From Altericroceibacterium spongiae (GTDB lineage Bacteria; Pseudomonadota; Alphaproteobacteria; Sphingomonadales; Sphingomonadaceae), in assembly GCF_003610805.1 (NCBI RefSeq), contig NZ_RAPF01000003.1, positions 248,001-312,000 of the forward strand: a stretch of DNA of 64,000 bases. Direction: 5' to 3'. Positions within the stretch are counted from its first letter, which is position 1. The number at the start of each line of letters is the position of its first letter. The notes beneath the pieces were generated by a model that saw only the letters and a program-made list of their open reading frames with translations, searched no databases and was not told the DNA's origin. Made by a program: the position numbers and the translations under genes. Shown here piece after piece: positions 1-9,108 of this stretch.

Positions 1-78
1 TTCGAACTAAGCTATCAGTCGGGCGTCTATGACGTCATCGGCCGGACATTCTTCCTGACGCTGCGCTTCCACCAGTAA
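1..78 (+). CDS. C-terminal fragment of a probable TonB-dependent receptor
   Basis: Only the last 25 codons are in the window, in frame 1, ending in TAA at 76-78. The peptide (SGVYDVIGRTFFLTLRF plus HQ) resembles the last beta-strand of TonB-dependent outer-membrane receptors, which typically reads YD..GR.FF..LR. It is followed by a strong hairpin at 103-141. Its place just before dgoK-dgoA suggests, by inference only, a sugar or sugar-acid receptor. The fragment is too short for a firm family call. Confidence 0.55.
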   Translation, partial: FELSYQSGVYDVIGRTFFLTLRFHQ

Positions 79-102
79 GCGCGGAAACAGACAGAATAGC
101 GC

Positions 103-141
103 AATATGCCGGTCGCTTTTCCGTGAAGCGGCCGGCATATT
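103..141 (+). terminator. Terminator-like hairpin after the receptor tail
   Basis: Arms AATATGCCGGTCGC (103-116) and GCGGCCGGCATATT (128-141) pair over 14 bp with one G-U, around an 11-nt loop. There is only a weak T-rich tail (TCGTCTT). It lies 25 bp after the stop codon of the receptor fragment, so it probably ends that transcript. Confidence 0.6.
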
Positions 142-299
142 CGTCTTGACCCGGTCATCTCATTGCTCAATGCCATGGCGGGCTTGGAGGCAGCAGTGCG
201 AATACGGGTTTTAGCCTGTGTGATGCATGACATTTTCATTTTCTCGGCGTTTTCCTGGGCGGTAGCCAAGGCGCTGACTATCATTGAGTAAGGCTGGCC

Positions 300-1169
300 A
301 TGAGCGAACCGTTTCTCGCAATCGACTGGGGAACAACCAATCGGCGCGTCTATCTGATTGAGAATGGTATGGTACGCCATACGGAAAGAGACGATGCCGG
401 TGCCGCAAAGATCAGCGATTTCGAACGGGAAATCGCTGCCATCCGGCAGCGTCACGGTGACTATCCGGTGTTGATGGCGGGTATGGTGGGGTCCAGTATC
501 GGCTGGCAGGAAACGCCCTATGTTCCGGCGCCTGCCGGAATGAAAGAGCTGGCCTCGACCCTGCATTATATCGACGAGCGTACCGCCATCGTGCCCGGCA
601 TGTCCTGGCAGGCGCCGGATGGACGATGCGATGTGATGCGCGGGGAAGAAGTGCAACTGCTCGGTGCGCACGCTGCCGGGCTGGTGCCCGAAGAGGCCGT
701 GCTGTGCCAGCCGGGCACTCATTGCAAATGGGCATGGCTCGGCGGCAACGGTGTGGAGCGTTTCGTCACTGCCATGACCGGAGAACTTTTTGCCATGTTG
801 CGCCAGCATAGCCTGTTGCGCCCGCAGCTGGGCGGCGACGTGGCTGATGGCGATGCTTTCAGGGCAGGTGTGGCACAGGGGCAGCATCGGGATCTGGCTG
901 CGAGCCTGTTCGGTATCCGGGCAGCAGCCATGCTGGACGCATTGTCCGATGCGGATGCGGCATCCTATGCCAGCGGCGTTCTGATCGGCGCGGATGTCGC
1001 AAATCGTATGGAACACGATAAAGTTGGACGTGTTTATATTTTGGCCGATGTTTATCTCGGTACGCTTTATGCTTCGGCTATTGCGGCACTGGGGGGAGAC
1101 AGCGTGCTGATCGATAGCCATGAGACGTTCGTGGCGGGGATATCTACAATCCGGGAGCTTCAGGAATGA
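300..1169 (+). CDS. dgoK: 2-dehydro-3-deoxygalactonokinase
   Basis: This kinase phosphorylates 2-keto-3-deoxygalactonate with ATP in the De Ley-Doudoroff pathway of galactose/galactonate breakdown (cytoplasm). The 289-residue protein is family length. It opens with the ASKHA-fold phosphate motif IDWGTTNRRVYL (residues 8-19) and keeps the GTHCKW motif near residue 140 and a glycine-rich segment near the C-terminus. The ATG at 300 follows an AAGG-type site. The stop overlaps the dgoA start (ATGA), so the two are translationally coupled. The galactonate dehydratase gene is not in view. Confidence 0.9.
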   Translation: MSEPFLAIDWGTTNRRVYLIENGMVRHTERDDAGAAKISDFEREIAAIRQRHGDYPVLMAGMVGSSIGWQETPYVPAPAGMKELASTLHYIDERTAIVPGMSWQAPDGRCDVMRGEEVQLLGAHAAGLVPEEAVLCQPGTHCKWAWLGGNGVERFVTAMTGELFAMLRQHSLLRPQLGGDVADGDAFRAGVAQGQHRDLAASLFGIRAAAMLDALSDADAASYASGVLIGADVANRMEHDKVGRVYILADVYLGTLYASAIAALGGDSVLIDSHETFVAGISTIRELQE

Positions 1170-1804
1170 GCCATTTATCCGAGTTCGACGACGCTTTTGC
1201 CCGCTGTCCGCTGATTGCCATTCTGCGTGGTGTCACGCCGGATGAAGCTGTGGCGGTCGGTGAAGCGCTGGTCGATGCGGGATTTACCCTTATCGAAGTG
1301 CCGCTCAACTCACCTGAACCGTTCGACAGTATTCGGCGGATGGCTAAAGCGCTGAAAACCCGTGCTGTGATAGGTGCCGGGACGGTGCTGGATAGCGACG
1401 ATGTGGCCAGGGTCGATTCAAGCGGCGGACAAATGATAATTTCACCCAATATGGACCCGCAAGTCGTAGGTGAAACATCGCTGCGCCAACTTGTCTCCCT
1501 GCCCGGTGTGGCGACACCGTCCGAAGCATTCGCCGCTCTCAAGGCAGGCGCTTCGGGCCTGAAATTGTTCCCGGCCGAAGGTACTTCGCCTGCCGTTCTC
1601 AAGGCCTGGCGCGCTGTTATTCCGGCGGATACGCGTATTCTGCCGGTGGGTGGAATCACGCCTGAAGGAATGCGGCCATGGCTCGATGCCGGAGCCAGTG
1701 GTTTCGGGCTGGGATCGGCTTTGTACAAGGCGGGCATGAACGCTGAGGATGTGGCTGAACGGGCTCGTGGCTTCCAGGAAGCTCTGACTGCGACCAGAAG
1801 CTAG
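1166..1804 (+). CDS. dgoA: 2-dehydro-3-deoxy-6-phosphogalactonate aldolase
   Basis: This class I aldolase splits KDPGal into pyruvate and glyceraldehyde-3-phosphate, the step after DgoK. The 212-residue TIM-barrel protein has the family landmarks: ILRGV near residue 18, the catalytic Glu in IEVPLNSPEPF, the GAGTVL phosphate-loop region, and LKLFPAE carrying the Schiff-base lysine. GGITPE follows near the C-terminus. It starts inside the dgoK stop codon. KDPG aldolase (Eda) is the close alternative, but the pairing with dgoK favours DgoA. Confidence 0.9.
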   Translation: MSHLSEFDDAFARCPLIAILRGVTPDEAVAVGEALVDAGFTLIEVPLNSPEPFDSIRRMAKALKTRAVIGAGTVLDSDDVARVDSSGGQMIISPNMDPQVVGETSLRQLVSLPGVATPSEAFAALKAGASGLKLFPAEGTSPAVLKAWRAVIPADTRILPVGGITPEGMRPWLDAGASGFGLGSALYKAGMNAEDVAERARGFQEALTATRS

Positions 1805-1867
1805 GAGTCAGACCGGGGGGCGGCAAAACGGTTCCCCTCTTCGCCTGATTTGCTGTAGGGCGTGGCC

Positions 1868-3763
1868 ATGCGTATTCTTCTTGCTGCCGCTCTCATGGCC
1901 ACCGCCGCTCCGCTTGCCGCTGCACAACCGGCATCATCCCCCGCTCCTGTACTGACGACGCCCGAAGCCGTCGATATCTGGACTCACGCTGCTCCCGAAG
2001 TGGCGCGTGTCACGCATGTCGGGCTCGATCTCGATGTCGATTTTACCAGCAAAACGCTGGGCGGAACGGCGACACTCGACATTCAGGCCCGTCCCGATGC
2101 CAAAGACATCGTCCTCGATGTCGACGATCTGGATATTGCCTCGATCACCGATGCACAGGGCAAAGCGCTGCAATGGACAGTCGGAGCAGACGATCCCGAA
2201 CTGGGCTCGGCACTGACAGTTCAGCTCGATGGCGCCCGTCAGATCATTATTGCTTATCGCACGAAGCCGGGGGCGACGGCACTGCAATGGCTGCCACCCG
2301 AAATGACGGCAGGCAAGAAAAAGCCCTATCTTTTCAGTCAGGGGCAACCGATCAATAATCGCAGCTGGATTCCGACACAGGACAGCCCCGGTATCCGCCA
2401 GACCTGGGATGCTACGCTCACCGTCCCGGGCGATCTGGTTGCGGTAATGAGTGCGGAGAAGCTCAGCGGTGACAAGGGTGAAGCCCTAGCCGATGGCCGC
2501 CGCCGGTTCCGTTTCCGAATGGATAAGCCGGTACCGCCTTATCTGATCGCCTTTGCAGTGGGCGATCTCAAATTCCGGTCTCTCGGCCCGCGTTCGGGCG
2601 TCTGGACCGAAGCATCCATGCTCGATGCCGCGGCGAGCGAATTTGCCGATGTCGAAAAGATGATCGATGCGGCGTCCGATCTCTACGGCCCCTACAGATG
2701 GGGTCGTTACGACATGCTCGTTCTGCCGCCATCCTTCCCTTATGGTGGGATGGAAAACCCGATGCTGACTTTCCTGACGCCGACCATCATCACCGGGGAC
2801 CGGTCCAATACCGATGTGGTGGCGCATGAACTGGCGCATAGCTGGTCGGGTAATCTTGTCACCAATGCAACATGGTCCGATAGCTGGCTGAACGAAGGGT
2901 TCACCACCTATTTTGAAAACCGCATCATGGAAGCGCTTTATGGCAAGGAGCGCGCCGCAATGTATGCCGATCTCGACTGGGATGGCATGATGCGTGATCT
3001 GAAGACTTTCGGCGGGAAGAGCGGCACGGGAGCGCGCACCCGGCTCCATGGCGATCCGGGTGCGACGGGCGGCCAGCTCGACTATTTCAAAGGGTCCAAT
3101 TTCCTGCGCATGATCGAAAAGACGGTCGGTCGCGACCGCTGGGATGCCTATTTGCGCTCCTATTTCGATCGTCATGCTTTCCAGCCGCAAACGACAGCCG
3201 GCTTTCTCAGCGATCTGCGGAAAAACCTGATTAAAGGCGATGCGAAACTGGAACTGTCGCTGCAACTGGACCGCTGGGCCTATGCCGCGGGGCTGCCCGA
3301 TAATGCCGTGCATATTACCAGTGAAACACTGGCAGTAATCGACCGGACATTGGCGGCGTATAAGAATGGCGGCCCGGCGAGCGCGGTACAGACTGAGGGC
3401 TGGAGCACGCAGGAATGGCTGCGTTTTCTCAATGGTATTCCGCGCAATCAGTCTGCCGCGCGGCTGGCCGAACTGGACCGGGCTCTGGGCCTTTCGAACT
3501 CGAATAATGCCTATGTTCGTTCGGCCTGGCTCGAACTTGCGATTGCCAATCGCTATGAACCGGCCCTGCCTTCGCTGCATGAGTTTGCTACACGGGTAGG
3601 GCGCGGTCTGCTGATCCGTCCGCTTTATGCCGGCCTGATGGAGCAGGGGGACTGGGGCGCAAAAATTGCCCGCACTCTCTTCACCGAAGCCCGTCCGACC
3701 TATCATCCTTCCACGGCTGCCCAGATCGAACGGATTATCGAAGGAAGCGAAAGCGCCGGATAG
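1868..3763 (+). CDS. Secreted M1 family metallopeptidase (LTA4-hydrolase-like)
   Basis: Predicted zinc aminopeptidase of about 630 residues with an N-terminal signal peptide (MRILLAAALMATAAPLAAA), so periplasmic or exported. The M1 exopeptidase motif appears as GGMENP. The zinc site is HELAHSW followed by the third ligand in WLNEGFTTYFE. The size and the alpha-helical C-terminal third match the leukotriene A4 hydrolase branch of M1 rather than the large PepN type. A GTG at 1862 also fits the frame, but ATG 1868 gives the cleaner signal peptide. A gap of only 5 nt separates it from the next gene, suggesting co-transcription. Confidence 0.87.
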   Translation: MRILLAAALMATAAPLAAAQPASSPAPVLTTPEAVDIWTHAAPEVARVTHVGLDLDVDFTSKTLGGTATLDIQARPDAKDIVLDVDDLDIASITDAQGKALQWTVGADDPELGSALTVQLDGARQIIIAYRTKPGATALQWLPPEMTAGKKKPYLFSQGQPINNRSWIPTQDSPGIRQTWDATLTVPGDLVAVMSAEKLSGDKGEALADGRRRFRFRMDKPVPPYLIAFAVGDLKFRSLGPRSGVWTEASMLDAAASEFADVEKMIDAASDLYGPYRWGRYDMLVLPPSFPYGGMENPMLTFLTPTIITGDRSNTDVVAHELAHSWSGNLVTNATWSDSWLNEGFTTYFENRIMEALYGKERAAMYADLDWDGMMRDLKTFGGKSGTGARTRLHGDPGATGGQLDYFKGSNFLRMIEKTVGRDRWDAYLRSYFDRHAFQPQTTAGFLSDLRKNLIKGDAKLELSLQLDRWAYAAGLPDNAVHITSETLAVIDRTLAAYKNGGPASAVQTEGWSTQEWLRFLNGIPRNQSAARLAELDRALGLSNSNNAYVRSAWLELAIANRYEPALPSLHEFATRVGRGLLIRPLYAGLMEQGDWGAKIARTLFTEARPTYHPSTAAQIERIIEGSESAG

Positions 3764-3768
3764 GCACT

Positions 3769-4332
3769 ATGTCGGCATTCTTTCTGGCCTTTCTTAGCTG
3801 TCTGGGAATGACCTTTGCGGGGCGCGAGCAGGTTTTGGTGGCGCGCCTCTCAGGCCGTCTCGGGCAAGGGCGCGGTCTGCTGGTGCTGGTCTGGCTCTCT
3901 TCGATCGGCACATCGGCACTGGCGGCATGGCTGGCGAAGAGCATGACGCCGCTGCTGGTTCCGACTGCCAGACAGCTCTTTGTCGGTTTCGCTCTGGGGC
4001 TGGCCGGGCTCGATCTTCTGCTGGGCCGGCAGCGGCGTCTGCCGGTCGAACCGACCCGGTCGCTCGGTGCTATCGGTCTGGTGCTTTTTACTGGCCAGCT
4101 CACCGATAGTGCGCGGTTCCTGATTTTGGCACTGAGCGTGCTGACAGGCGCGCCTTTCTGGGTCGCTTCAGGCGGAATTATCGGCTCCGGAGCAGCGCTG
4201 ACAGTCGCCTGGATGGCAGGGGAATTTTGGGAAAAACGGTTACCTTTACGGGTATTTCAATATGTTGCGGGCGGCCTCTTCCTGCTGGCCTCCGTCATGG
4301 TTCTGCTTTTTGCCAAAGGCCTTGTTGATTGA
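3769..4332 (+). CDS. Polytopic membrane protein, possibly a degenerate GDT1/UPF0016-like transporter
   Basis: A 187-residue protein with about six hydrophobic segments. Its two halves resemble each other: each begins with a polar motif at the end of a helix, GREQVLVARL near residue 18 and GQLTDSARFL near residue 107. This is the layout of the TMEM165/GDT1 manganese/calcium exchanger family, but the diagnostic E-x-G-D-K/R-S/T motifs are not intact. Metal transport is therefore only a suggestion. It follows the M1 peptidase gene by 5 nt and is the last gene before an AT-richer promoter region for dps. Confidence 0.5.
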   Translation: MSAFFLAFLSCLGMTFAGREQVLVARLSGRLGQGRGLLVLVWLSSIGTSALAAWLAKSMTPLLVPTARQLFVGFALGLAGLDLLLGRQRRLPVEPTRSLGAIGLVLFTGQLTDSARFLILALSVLTGAPFWVASGGIIGSGAALTVAWMAGEFWEKRLPLRVFQYVAGGLFLLASVMVLLFAKGLVD

Positions 4333-4428
4333 TCGTTATTTTCGATTAATGTGAATTACATGTTTCTCGAAACCGATTGGTGTTATTGCGCGTTCGAAAC
4401 ATGTAATCTGACGAAAGGGGAACTGAAA

Positions 4429-4890
4429 ATGGCCGAATCCGGCGACAATTCCAAAAAAGCTCTGATCGCAGCACTCAATGGTGCGCTGGCCGATCATATG
4501 GCACTGTATATGAAGACAAAGAACTTCCACTGGCATGTGGCTGGCGGTCGCTTCCGCGATCTTCATCTTCTGTTCGACGAACAGGCCGCGCAGATCATTG
4601 CTCTGGTCGACGATATCGGTGAGCGCGTTCGTAAGAATGACGAATATGCGCTGACATCGATCGGGTCGGTCGGCAAGGCTACCAACATTGCCGATCAGGA
4701 CGATGTTACCGTGACGGCTGACGATATGGTCCGTGAATTGCGCGACGATAATAAGAAGCTCCTCGAACGCCTTAAGGAAGTGAAGCAGACTTCCGACGAA
4801 GCGGGCGATTATGCCACCAATGGCGTTGTGGACGACTGGATCGATCAGACCGAAGAGCGTGTCTGGTTCCTGACCCAGACGCTGAAGTAA
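4429..4890 (+). CDS. dps: Dps family ferritin-like DNA-binding/iron-storage protein
   Basis: A 153-residue four-helix protein. The Dps ferroxidase signature is clear: NFHWHVAGGRFRDLH followed by LFDEQA, giving the His, Asp and Glu ligands shared across the dodecamer interface. Dps proteins oxidise iron with hydrogen peroxide, store it and protect DNA. The start at 4429 is preceded by AAGGGG at good distance. An upstream in-frame codon at 4351 would add 26 residues unlike the family. A terminator hairpin follows, so it is probably monocistronic. Confidence 0.9.
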   Translation: MAESGDNSKKALIAALNGALADHMALYMKTKNFHWHVAGGRFRDLHLLFDEQAAQIIALVDDIGERVRKNDEYALTSIGSVGKATNIADQDDVTVTADDMVRELRDDNKKLLERLKEVKQTSDEAGDYATNGVVDDWIDQTEERVWFLTQTLK

Positions 4891-4911
4891 TTTCCTGTAA
4901 AAACGGGTATG

Positions 4912-4947
4912 ACGGTCGCCGGGCTTTACGCTACGGCGACCGTTTCT
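4912..4947 (+). terminator. Rho-independent terminator after dps
   Basis: ACGGTCGCC (4912-4920) pairs perfectly with GGCGACCGT (4935-4943), followed by TTTCTGTT. It sits 22 bp after the dps stop codon and before the pgl ribosome-binding site. Confidence 0.75.
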
Positions 4948-4967
4948 GTTGGAAAGGACGAGTCTTC

Positions 4968-5588
4968 ATGGTCGAATGCGACATTATCGAGAAGGCGAGC
5001 GACCGCGATATCGCTGACTGGCTGGGGCAACGTCTGGCCTGTTCTCTGGAAGAAAATGATGGTCCGATCGCCGTGACCGTGCCCGGCGGTTCGACCCCTT
5101 TTCCCATTCTTCGCAAGCTGACGGAAACCCCGCTCGAATGGGAGCGGATCACTTTCTGGCCGGGCGATGACCGGATGGTGCCTGAGGATCATTCGGCATC
5201 GAATACGGGGAAGATCCGTGCACTTCTCGAACCGACCGGAGCGGAAGTGGTCAGGCTCACCGAAATGGAGCAGGTGCCGCATTTCACGCTCGCCTGGCTG
5301 GGAATGGGCGGCGATGGCCACATCGCGTCGCTTTTCCCCAATACCGATCCGCAAGTGGACGATATGCAGGCTATCCGTCGGCTGACGCCCGATCCTTTGC
5401 CGCCTGAGGCACCTTTCGACCGGATCACGCTGACCATGCCGTCTATTCTGGCATCGGATGAATTGCTTTTCGTCATTCGCGGGGCAGACAAACGCGCGGT
5501 TTTCGAACAGGCGCTACGCGGTGAAAGCGATCTGCCCATTGCCCGTCTGCTGGGCGCGGCGACGCAGAAAGTGACATGCTTCGCCTGA
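4968..5588 (+). CDS. pgl: 6-phosphogluconolactonase
   Basis: Hydrolyses 6-phosphogluconolactone to 6-phosphogluconate, feeding the pentose-phosphate or Entner-Doudoroff routes (cytoplasm). The 206-residue protein carries both family landmarks: VPGGSTPFPILRKL near residue 40 and LGMGGDGHIASLFP near residue 110. It is slightly shorter than the usual 220-240 residues. GGAAAGGA lies just upstream of the ATG. The 3' end overlaps the next NUDIX gene by 13 nt. zwf, edd and glk, the common neighbours, are not in this window. Confidence 0.85.
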   Translation: MVECDIIEKASDRDIADWLGQRLACSLEENDGPIAVTVPGGSTPFPILRKLTETPLEWERITFWPGDDRMVPEDHSASNTGKIRALLEPTGAEVVRLTEMEQVPHFTLAWLGMGGDGHIASLFPNTDPQVDDMQAIRRLTPDPLPPEAPFDRITLTMPSILASDELLFVIRGADKRAVFEQALRGESDLPIARLLGAATQKVTCFA

Positions 5589-6052
5589 TTCCCGGCGGGC
5601 TGCACCGGCAGGCTTTGCGTATTGCGCATCGTCTGCGCAGCGTGTGGTGGCGCTGGCGCCGCCCGGCTTTGCGTGGTGTGAGCATTCTGGCTTTCAACGA
5701 AGCAGGCGAATTGCTGCTGGTGCGTCATTCCTACGGTGCCGATCTGTGGAGCTTCCCGGGTGGTGGTTTTCGCAAGGGTGAAGCACCGCTGGCGGCAGCG
5801 CAGCGCGAATTTCAAGAGGAACTGCGTTGTCCGGCATATGGCTGGCAGAAGCTCGGCACAGTGGAAGAACGGCTTCACAGAGCCCCGGCTATGGGACACG
5901 TCTATCGGGCCATGCTGGCCGGAGAACCGCGACCCGACGGGCGTGAGATCGTCGAGGCGCGTTGCTTTGCGCTTGACCGGCTGCCTGCCAATCTGAGCCG
6001 CCGTGTAAGGCCCCGGCTAGCATTGTTATCCGGCAATGAGCCAGTGGATTAA
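5576..6052 (+). CDS. NUDIX hydrolase
   Basis: A 158-residue protein. The Nudix box spans GGGFRKGEAPLAAAQREF followed by QEEL (about residues 60-82), keeping the metal-binding REF.EE core; the usual final glycine is replaced by arginine. An N-terminal basic stretch (RLRSVWWRWRRPALRG) precedes the domain. The substrate cannot be deduced. It overlaps the end of pgl by 13 nt in another frame, so the two are likely translated from one message. Confidence 0.8.
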   Translation: MLRLIPGGLHRQALRIAHRLRSVWWRWRRPALRGVSILAFNEAGELLLVRHSYGADLWSFPGGGFRKGEAPLAAAQREFQEELRCPAYGWQKLGTVEERLHRAPAMGHVYRAMLAGEPRPDGREIVEARCFALDRLPANLSRRVRPRLALLSGNEPVD

Positions 6053-6654
6053 TCGTCTGCCGCGTTTGCCTCTTCCGCTTCGGCCTGTTCTTCTTCGCTG
6101 GCCTGCATCACCTTGCCGCCCAGACGACACCATGTGACGAATTCGCCCGGCAGGCGGCTTCCTTCGATCACCAGTGAGCCGGCACCGGGCAAGGTCGCTT
6201 CCAGATCGCGTGTGCCGGTAAAAACATCCAGCGCCGGAGCATCGGCAGGATAGGTGCCTTCCCAGCGCCATTCGCCGTCATTGAGCACAGCTTCCATCTT
6301 GAAACGGCTTATCATGCCATTGCCGATCACGGGAAACAGCGCGCTTGTGTCGGGGCGCGCTTCAACATGGCGGATGATGCGTAATTGCGGCGGTGTCTCG
6401 GTCAGGCGGCAGGCGAGGGTGAGATAGGGCGGTTCATCGGGAAGCCCGAAATGGATCGCGCGGCCATCCTCTGAAACCTGCCACAATGCACCCTCGACGT
6501 CGGGTGACGGCAGCGGTTCGCGCGGGCGCGTCACCGGATCGGCATCGGGCAGGGTAATCCGTACCGGACTGTCAGCGTCGCTATTCCCGCAGGCTGCCAG
6601 CAGAGGCAGGGTAAGAAGCGCAAGATTACGGAGAATGCGGTAAGGCAAGGGCAA
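6049..6654 (-). CDS. Predicted lipoprotein of unknown function
   Basis: About 200 residues with a lipoprotein signal: a hydrophobic run and lipobox LAAC followed by GNSDADSP. The body has several aromatic/Gly patches and two further cysteines, and ends in an acidic tail (EEEQAEAEEANAADD). The longest reading starts with an ATG at 6765 but puts some 40 unlikely residues before the signal peptide. A TTG at 6654 or 6648 puts the start directly at the signal sequence. I do not recognise the family. The 3' end overlaps the end of the convergent NUDIX gene by 4 nt. Confidence 0.6.
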   Translation of the reverse strand: MPLPYRILRNLALLTLPLLAACGNSDADSPVRITLPDADPVTRPREPLPSPDVEGALWQVSEDGRAIHFGLPDEPPYLTLACRLTETPPQLRIIRHVEARPDTSALFPVIGNGMISRFKMEAVLNDGEWRWEGTYPADAPALDVFTGTRDLEATLPGAGSLVIEGSRLPGEFVTWCRLGGKVMQASEEEQAEAEEANAADD

Positions 6655-6774
6655 GCCTGTTGTCTGCAATTGAACAGCTTTGCCATAGGCATGATGGCCC
6701 GCTGGATTCAAGACATTAGCGCCACTGGCTCTGTTTCCATTCCGTTCGCGGAGAAGCGGAGACAAGGTGCTGCG

Positions 6775-8967
6775 TCAGCTCTGTTTCTTCCACTTCTTCT
6801 GCGTCTTGCCATAGCGGGTCTTGCGGGTGCCCGGTCTGCCTTCATTGGAGCGTCCGACACGGGGGGCTTTCTTCTCTTCGTCGGGCAGCCCGAGTTCCTC
6901 ATTTTCGAGGCGGCGAATTTCGTCGCGCAATCGCCCGGCTTCTTCGAATTCGAGATCGGCCGCCGCCTTGCGCATACGATCTTCGAGATCTTCGATATAA
7001 GCGCGCAGATTATGGCCGACGAGATTGTTCGTCTCATCATCTTCCAGATCCACGGTGACACCGTCTTTGGCGGCTGTATGGGCAACGATATCGGCGATTT
7101 CGCGCTTGATGGTTTGCGGCGTGATGCCGTGTTCCTCATTATAGGCGCGCTGCTTTTCACGGCGCCTTTCGGTTTCCGCCATAGCGCGTTCCATGCTGCC
7201 GGTAATCCGGTCGGCATAGAGGATAACCCGGCCATCGACATTGCGTGCGGCACGCCCGATTGTCTGGATCAGCGAGGTTTCGGAGCGGAGAAAACCTTCC
7301 TTGTCGGCATCGAGAATACAGACGAGACCGCATTCGGGAATATCGAGCCCTTCGCGCAGCAGGTTGATGCCCACCAGCACATCATAGACGCCCATACGCA
7401 GATCGCGGATCAGTTCGATGCGCTCCAGCGTTTCGACATCGCTATGCATGTAGCGCACACGCACACCCGCTTCATGCATGAATTCGGTAAGGTCTTCCGC
7501 CATCCGCTTGGTCAGCGTGGTGACGAGCGTGCGATAGCCTTTAGCGGCGGTTTCCTTGCATTCATTGATGCAGTCCTGAACCTGATCCTCGACCGGGCGG
7601 ATATCCACCGGCGGATCGATCAGCCCGGTCGGGCGGATGACCTGTTCGGCAAATACACCGCCGGTCTGCTCCATTTCCCATGGGCCGGGGGTGGCCGAAA
7701 CGGCAACCGTCTGCGGACGCATCGCGTCCCATTCGTTGAAACGCAGCGGGCGGTTATCGATACAGCTGGGCAGGCGGAAACCATATTCGGCGAGAGTCAG
7801 CTTGCGGCGATGGTCCCCGCGCGCCATCGCGCCGACCTGTGGTACGGTCTGGTGGCTCTCATCGACAAACAGCACGGCATTATCGGGCAGATATTCGAAC
7901 AGGGTCGGCGGCGGTTCGCCGGGCAGGCGGCCGGTCAGGAAGCGCGAATAATTCTCGATCCCCGCGCAGGACCCGGTGGCGGCAATCATTTCGAGATCGA
8001 AATTGGTCCGCTGTTCGAGCCGCTGCGCTTCGAGCAGCATGCCTTCATCCTGCAATTCCTTCAGCCTTTCCTGAAGCTCGAAGCGGATCGCTTCCGTTGC
8101 CTGCTTCATGGTCGGGCCGGGCGTTACATAATGCGAATTGGCATAGATACGTATCCGGTCGAGCGTGACGCCCTTCTTGCCGGTCAGCGGATCGAATTCG
8201 CTGATTTCCTCGATTTCGTCTCCGAAAAATGAAACGCGCCATGCGGCATCTTCATAATGGCTCGGGAAAATTTCGAGATTGTCGCCGCGCACGCGAAAAT
8301 TGCCGCGCGCAAAGCCTGCATCGTTGCGCTTATATTGCAGTGCGACCAGCTTGCGGATGATTTCGCGCTGATCGACGGTCTGTTCTTTCTTGAGATCGAA
8401 GACCATGGCCGAATAGGTTTCGACCGATCCGATACCGTACAGGCACGATACCGAAGCAACGATAATCACATCGTCGCGTTCGAGCAGAGCGCGGGTGGCC
8501 GAATGGCGCATCCGGTCGATCGCTTCATTGGTCGAACTTTCCTTTTCGATATAGGTATCGGACCGCGGCACATAGGCTTCGGGCTGATAATAGTCGTAAT
8601 AGGATACGAAATATTCGACTGCATTTTCGGGAAAGAAGCTTTTGAATTCGCCATAAAGCTGTGCGGCGAGAATCTTGTTGGGGGCCAGAATAAGCGCGGG
8701 ACGCTGCAATTCTTCGATCACCTTGGCCATGGTGAAGGTCTTACCCGAACCTGTCACGCCGAGCAGGACCTGGGTCTTATCGTCGGCATTCACACCTTCG
8801 GTCAGTTCGGCAATGGCGGTGGGCTGATCCCCGCTCGGTTCATAATCCGAAACCAGTTTGAAGGGTTTGCCGCCCAGAGTCTTTTCGGGGCGTTCGGGCT
8901 TGTGCGGTGTGAAAGTGCCGGATGTATCGGGTTCTTCCAGTCCGCGACGGATGACGAGTTCGGCCAT
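6775..8967 (-). CDS. uvrB: Excinuclease ABC subunit B
   Basis: UvrB is the damage-verifying helicase-like subunit of nucleotide excision repair, working with UvrA and UvrC. The 730-residue protein has Walker [14 protein letters not shown], the beta-hairpin [12 protein letters not shown], the DESH helicase motif, the IGRAARN motif VI, and a C-terminal UVR motif ([18 protein letters not shown]) that contacts UvrC. I chose ATG 8967 (MAELVIRR); an upstream in-frame ATG at 9003 would add 12 atypical residues. The C-terminal tail is basic ([16 protein letters not shown]). Confidence 0.96.
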   Translation of the reverse strand: MAELVIRRGLEEPDTSGTFTPHKPERPEKTLGGKPFKLVSDYEPSGDQPTAIAELTEGVNADDKTQVLLGVTGSGKTFTMAKVIEELQRPALILAPNKILAAQLYGEFKSFFPENAVEYFVSYYDYYQPEAYVPRSDTYIEKESSTNEAIDRMRHSATRALLERDDVIIVASVSCLYGIGSVETYSAMVFDLKKEQTVDQREIIRKLVALQYKRNDAGFARGNFRVRGDNLEIFPSHYEDAAWRVSFFGDEIEEISEFDPLTGKKGVTLDRIRIYANSHYVTPGPTMKQATEAIRFELQERLKELQDEGMLLEAQRLEQRTNFDLEMIAATGSCAGIENYSRFLTGRLPGEPPPTLFEYLPDNAVLFVDESHQTVPQVGAMARGDHRRKLTLAEYGFRLPSCIDNRPLRFNEWDAMRPQTVAVSATPGPWEMEQTGGVFAEQVIRPTGLIDPPVDIRPVEDQVQDCINECKETAAKGYRTLVTTLTKRMAEDLTEFMHEAGVRVRYMHSDVETLERIELIRDLRMGVYDVLVGINLLREGLDIPECGLVCILDADKEGFLRSETSLIQTIGRAARNVDGRVILYADRITGSMERAMAETERRREKQRAYNEEHGITPQTIKREIADIVAHTAAKDGVTVDLEDDETNNLVGHNLRAYIEDLEDRMRKAAADLEFEEAGRLRDEIRRLENEELGLPDEEKKAPRVGRSNEGRPGTRKTRYGKTQKKWKKQS

Positions 8968-9108
8968 GGCGGAACATATGGGGAAAGAATGCCTGTTCCG
9001 CAATGTCGAAGCCCTATGGCCATTGGCACGCTCGCAGGGGCTTGGTAATCATCGTTCGGACCAGCGCCCGTCACACCGGGCTCCCGTTTATGGAATTTGG
9101 AGATTTTT

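Noticed and set aside
6670-8232. Open frame of 520 codons on the plus strand
   Set aside because: Antisense to uvrB; residue composition rich in His, Arg and Phe with no domain pattern.
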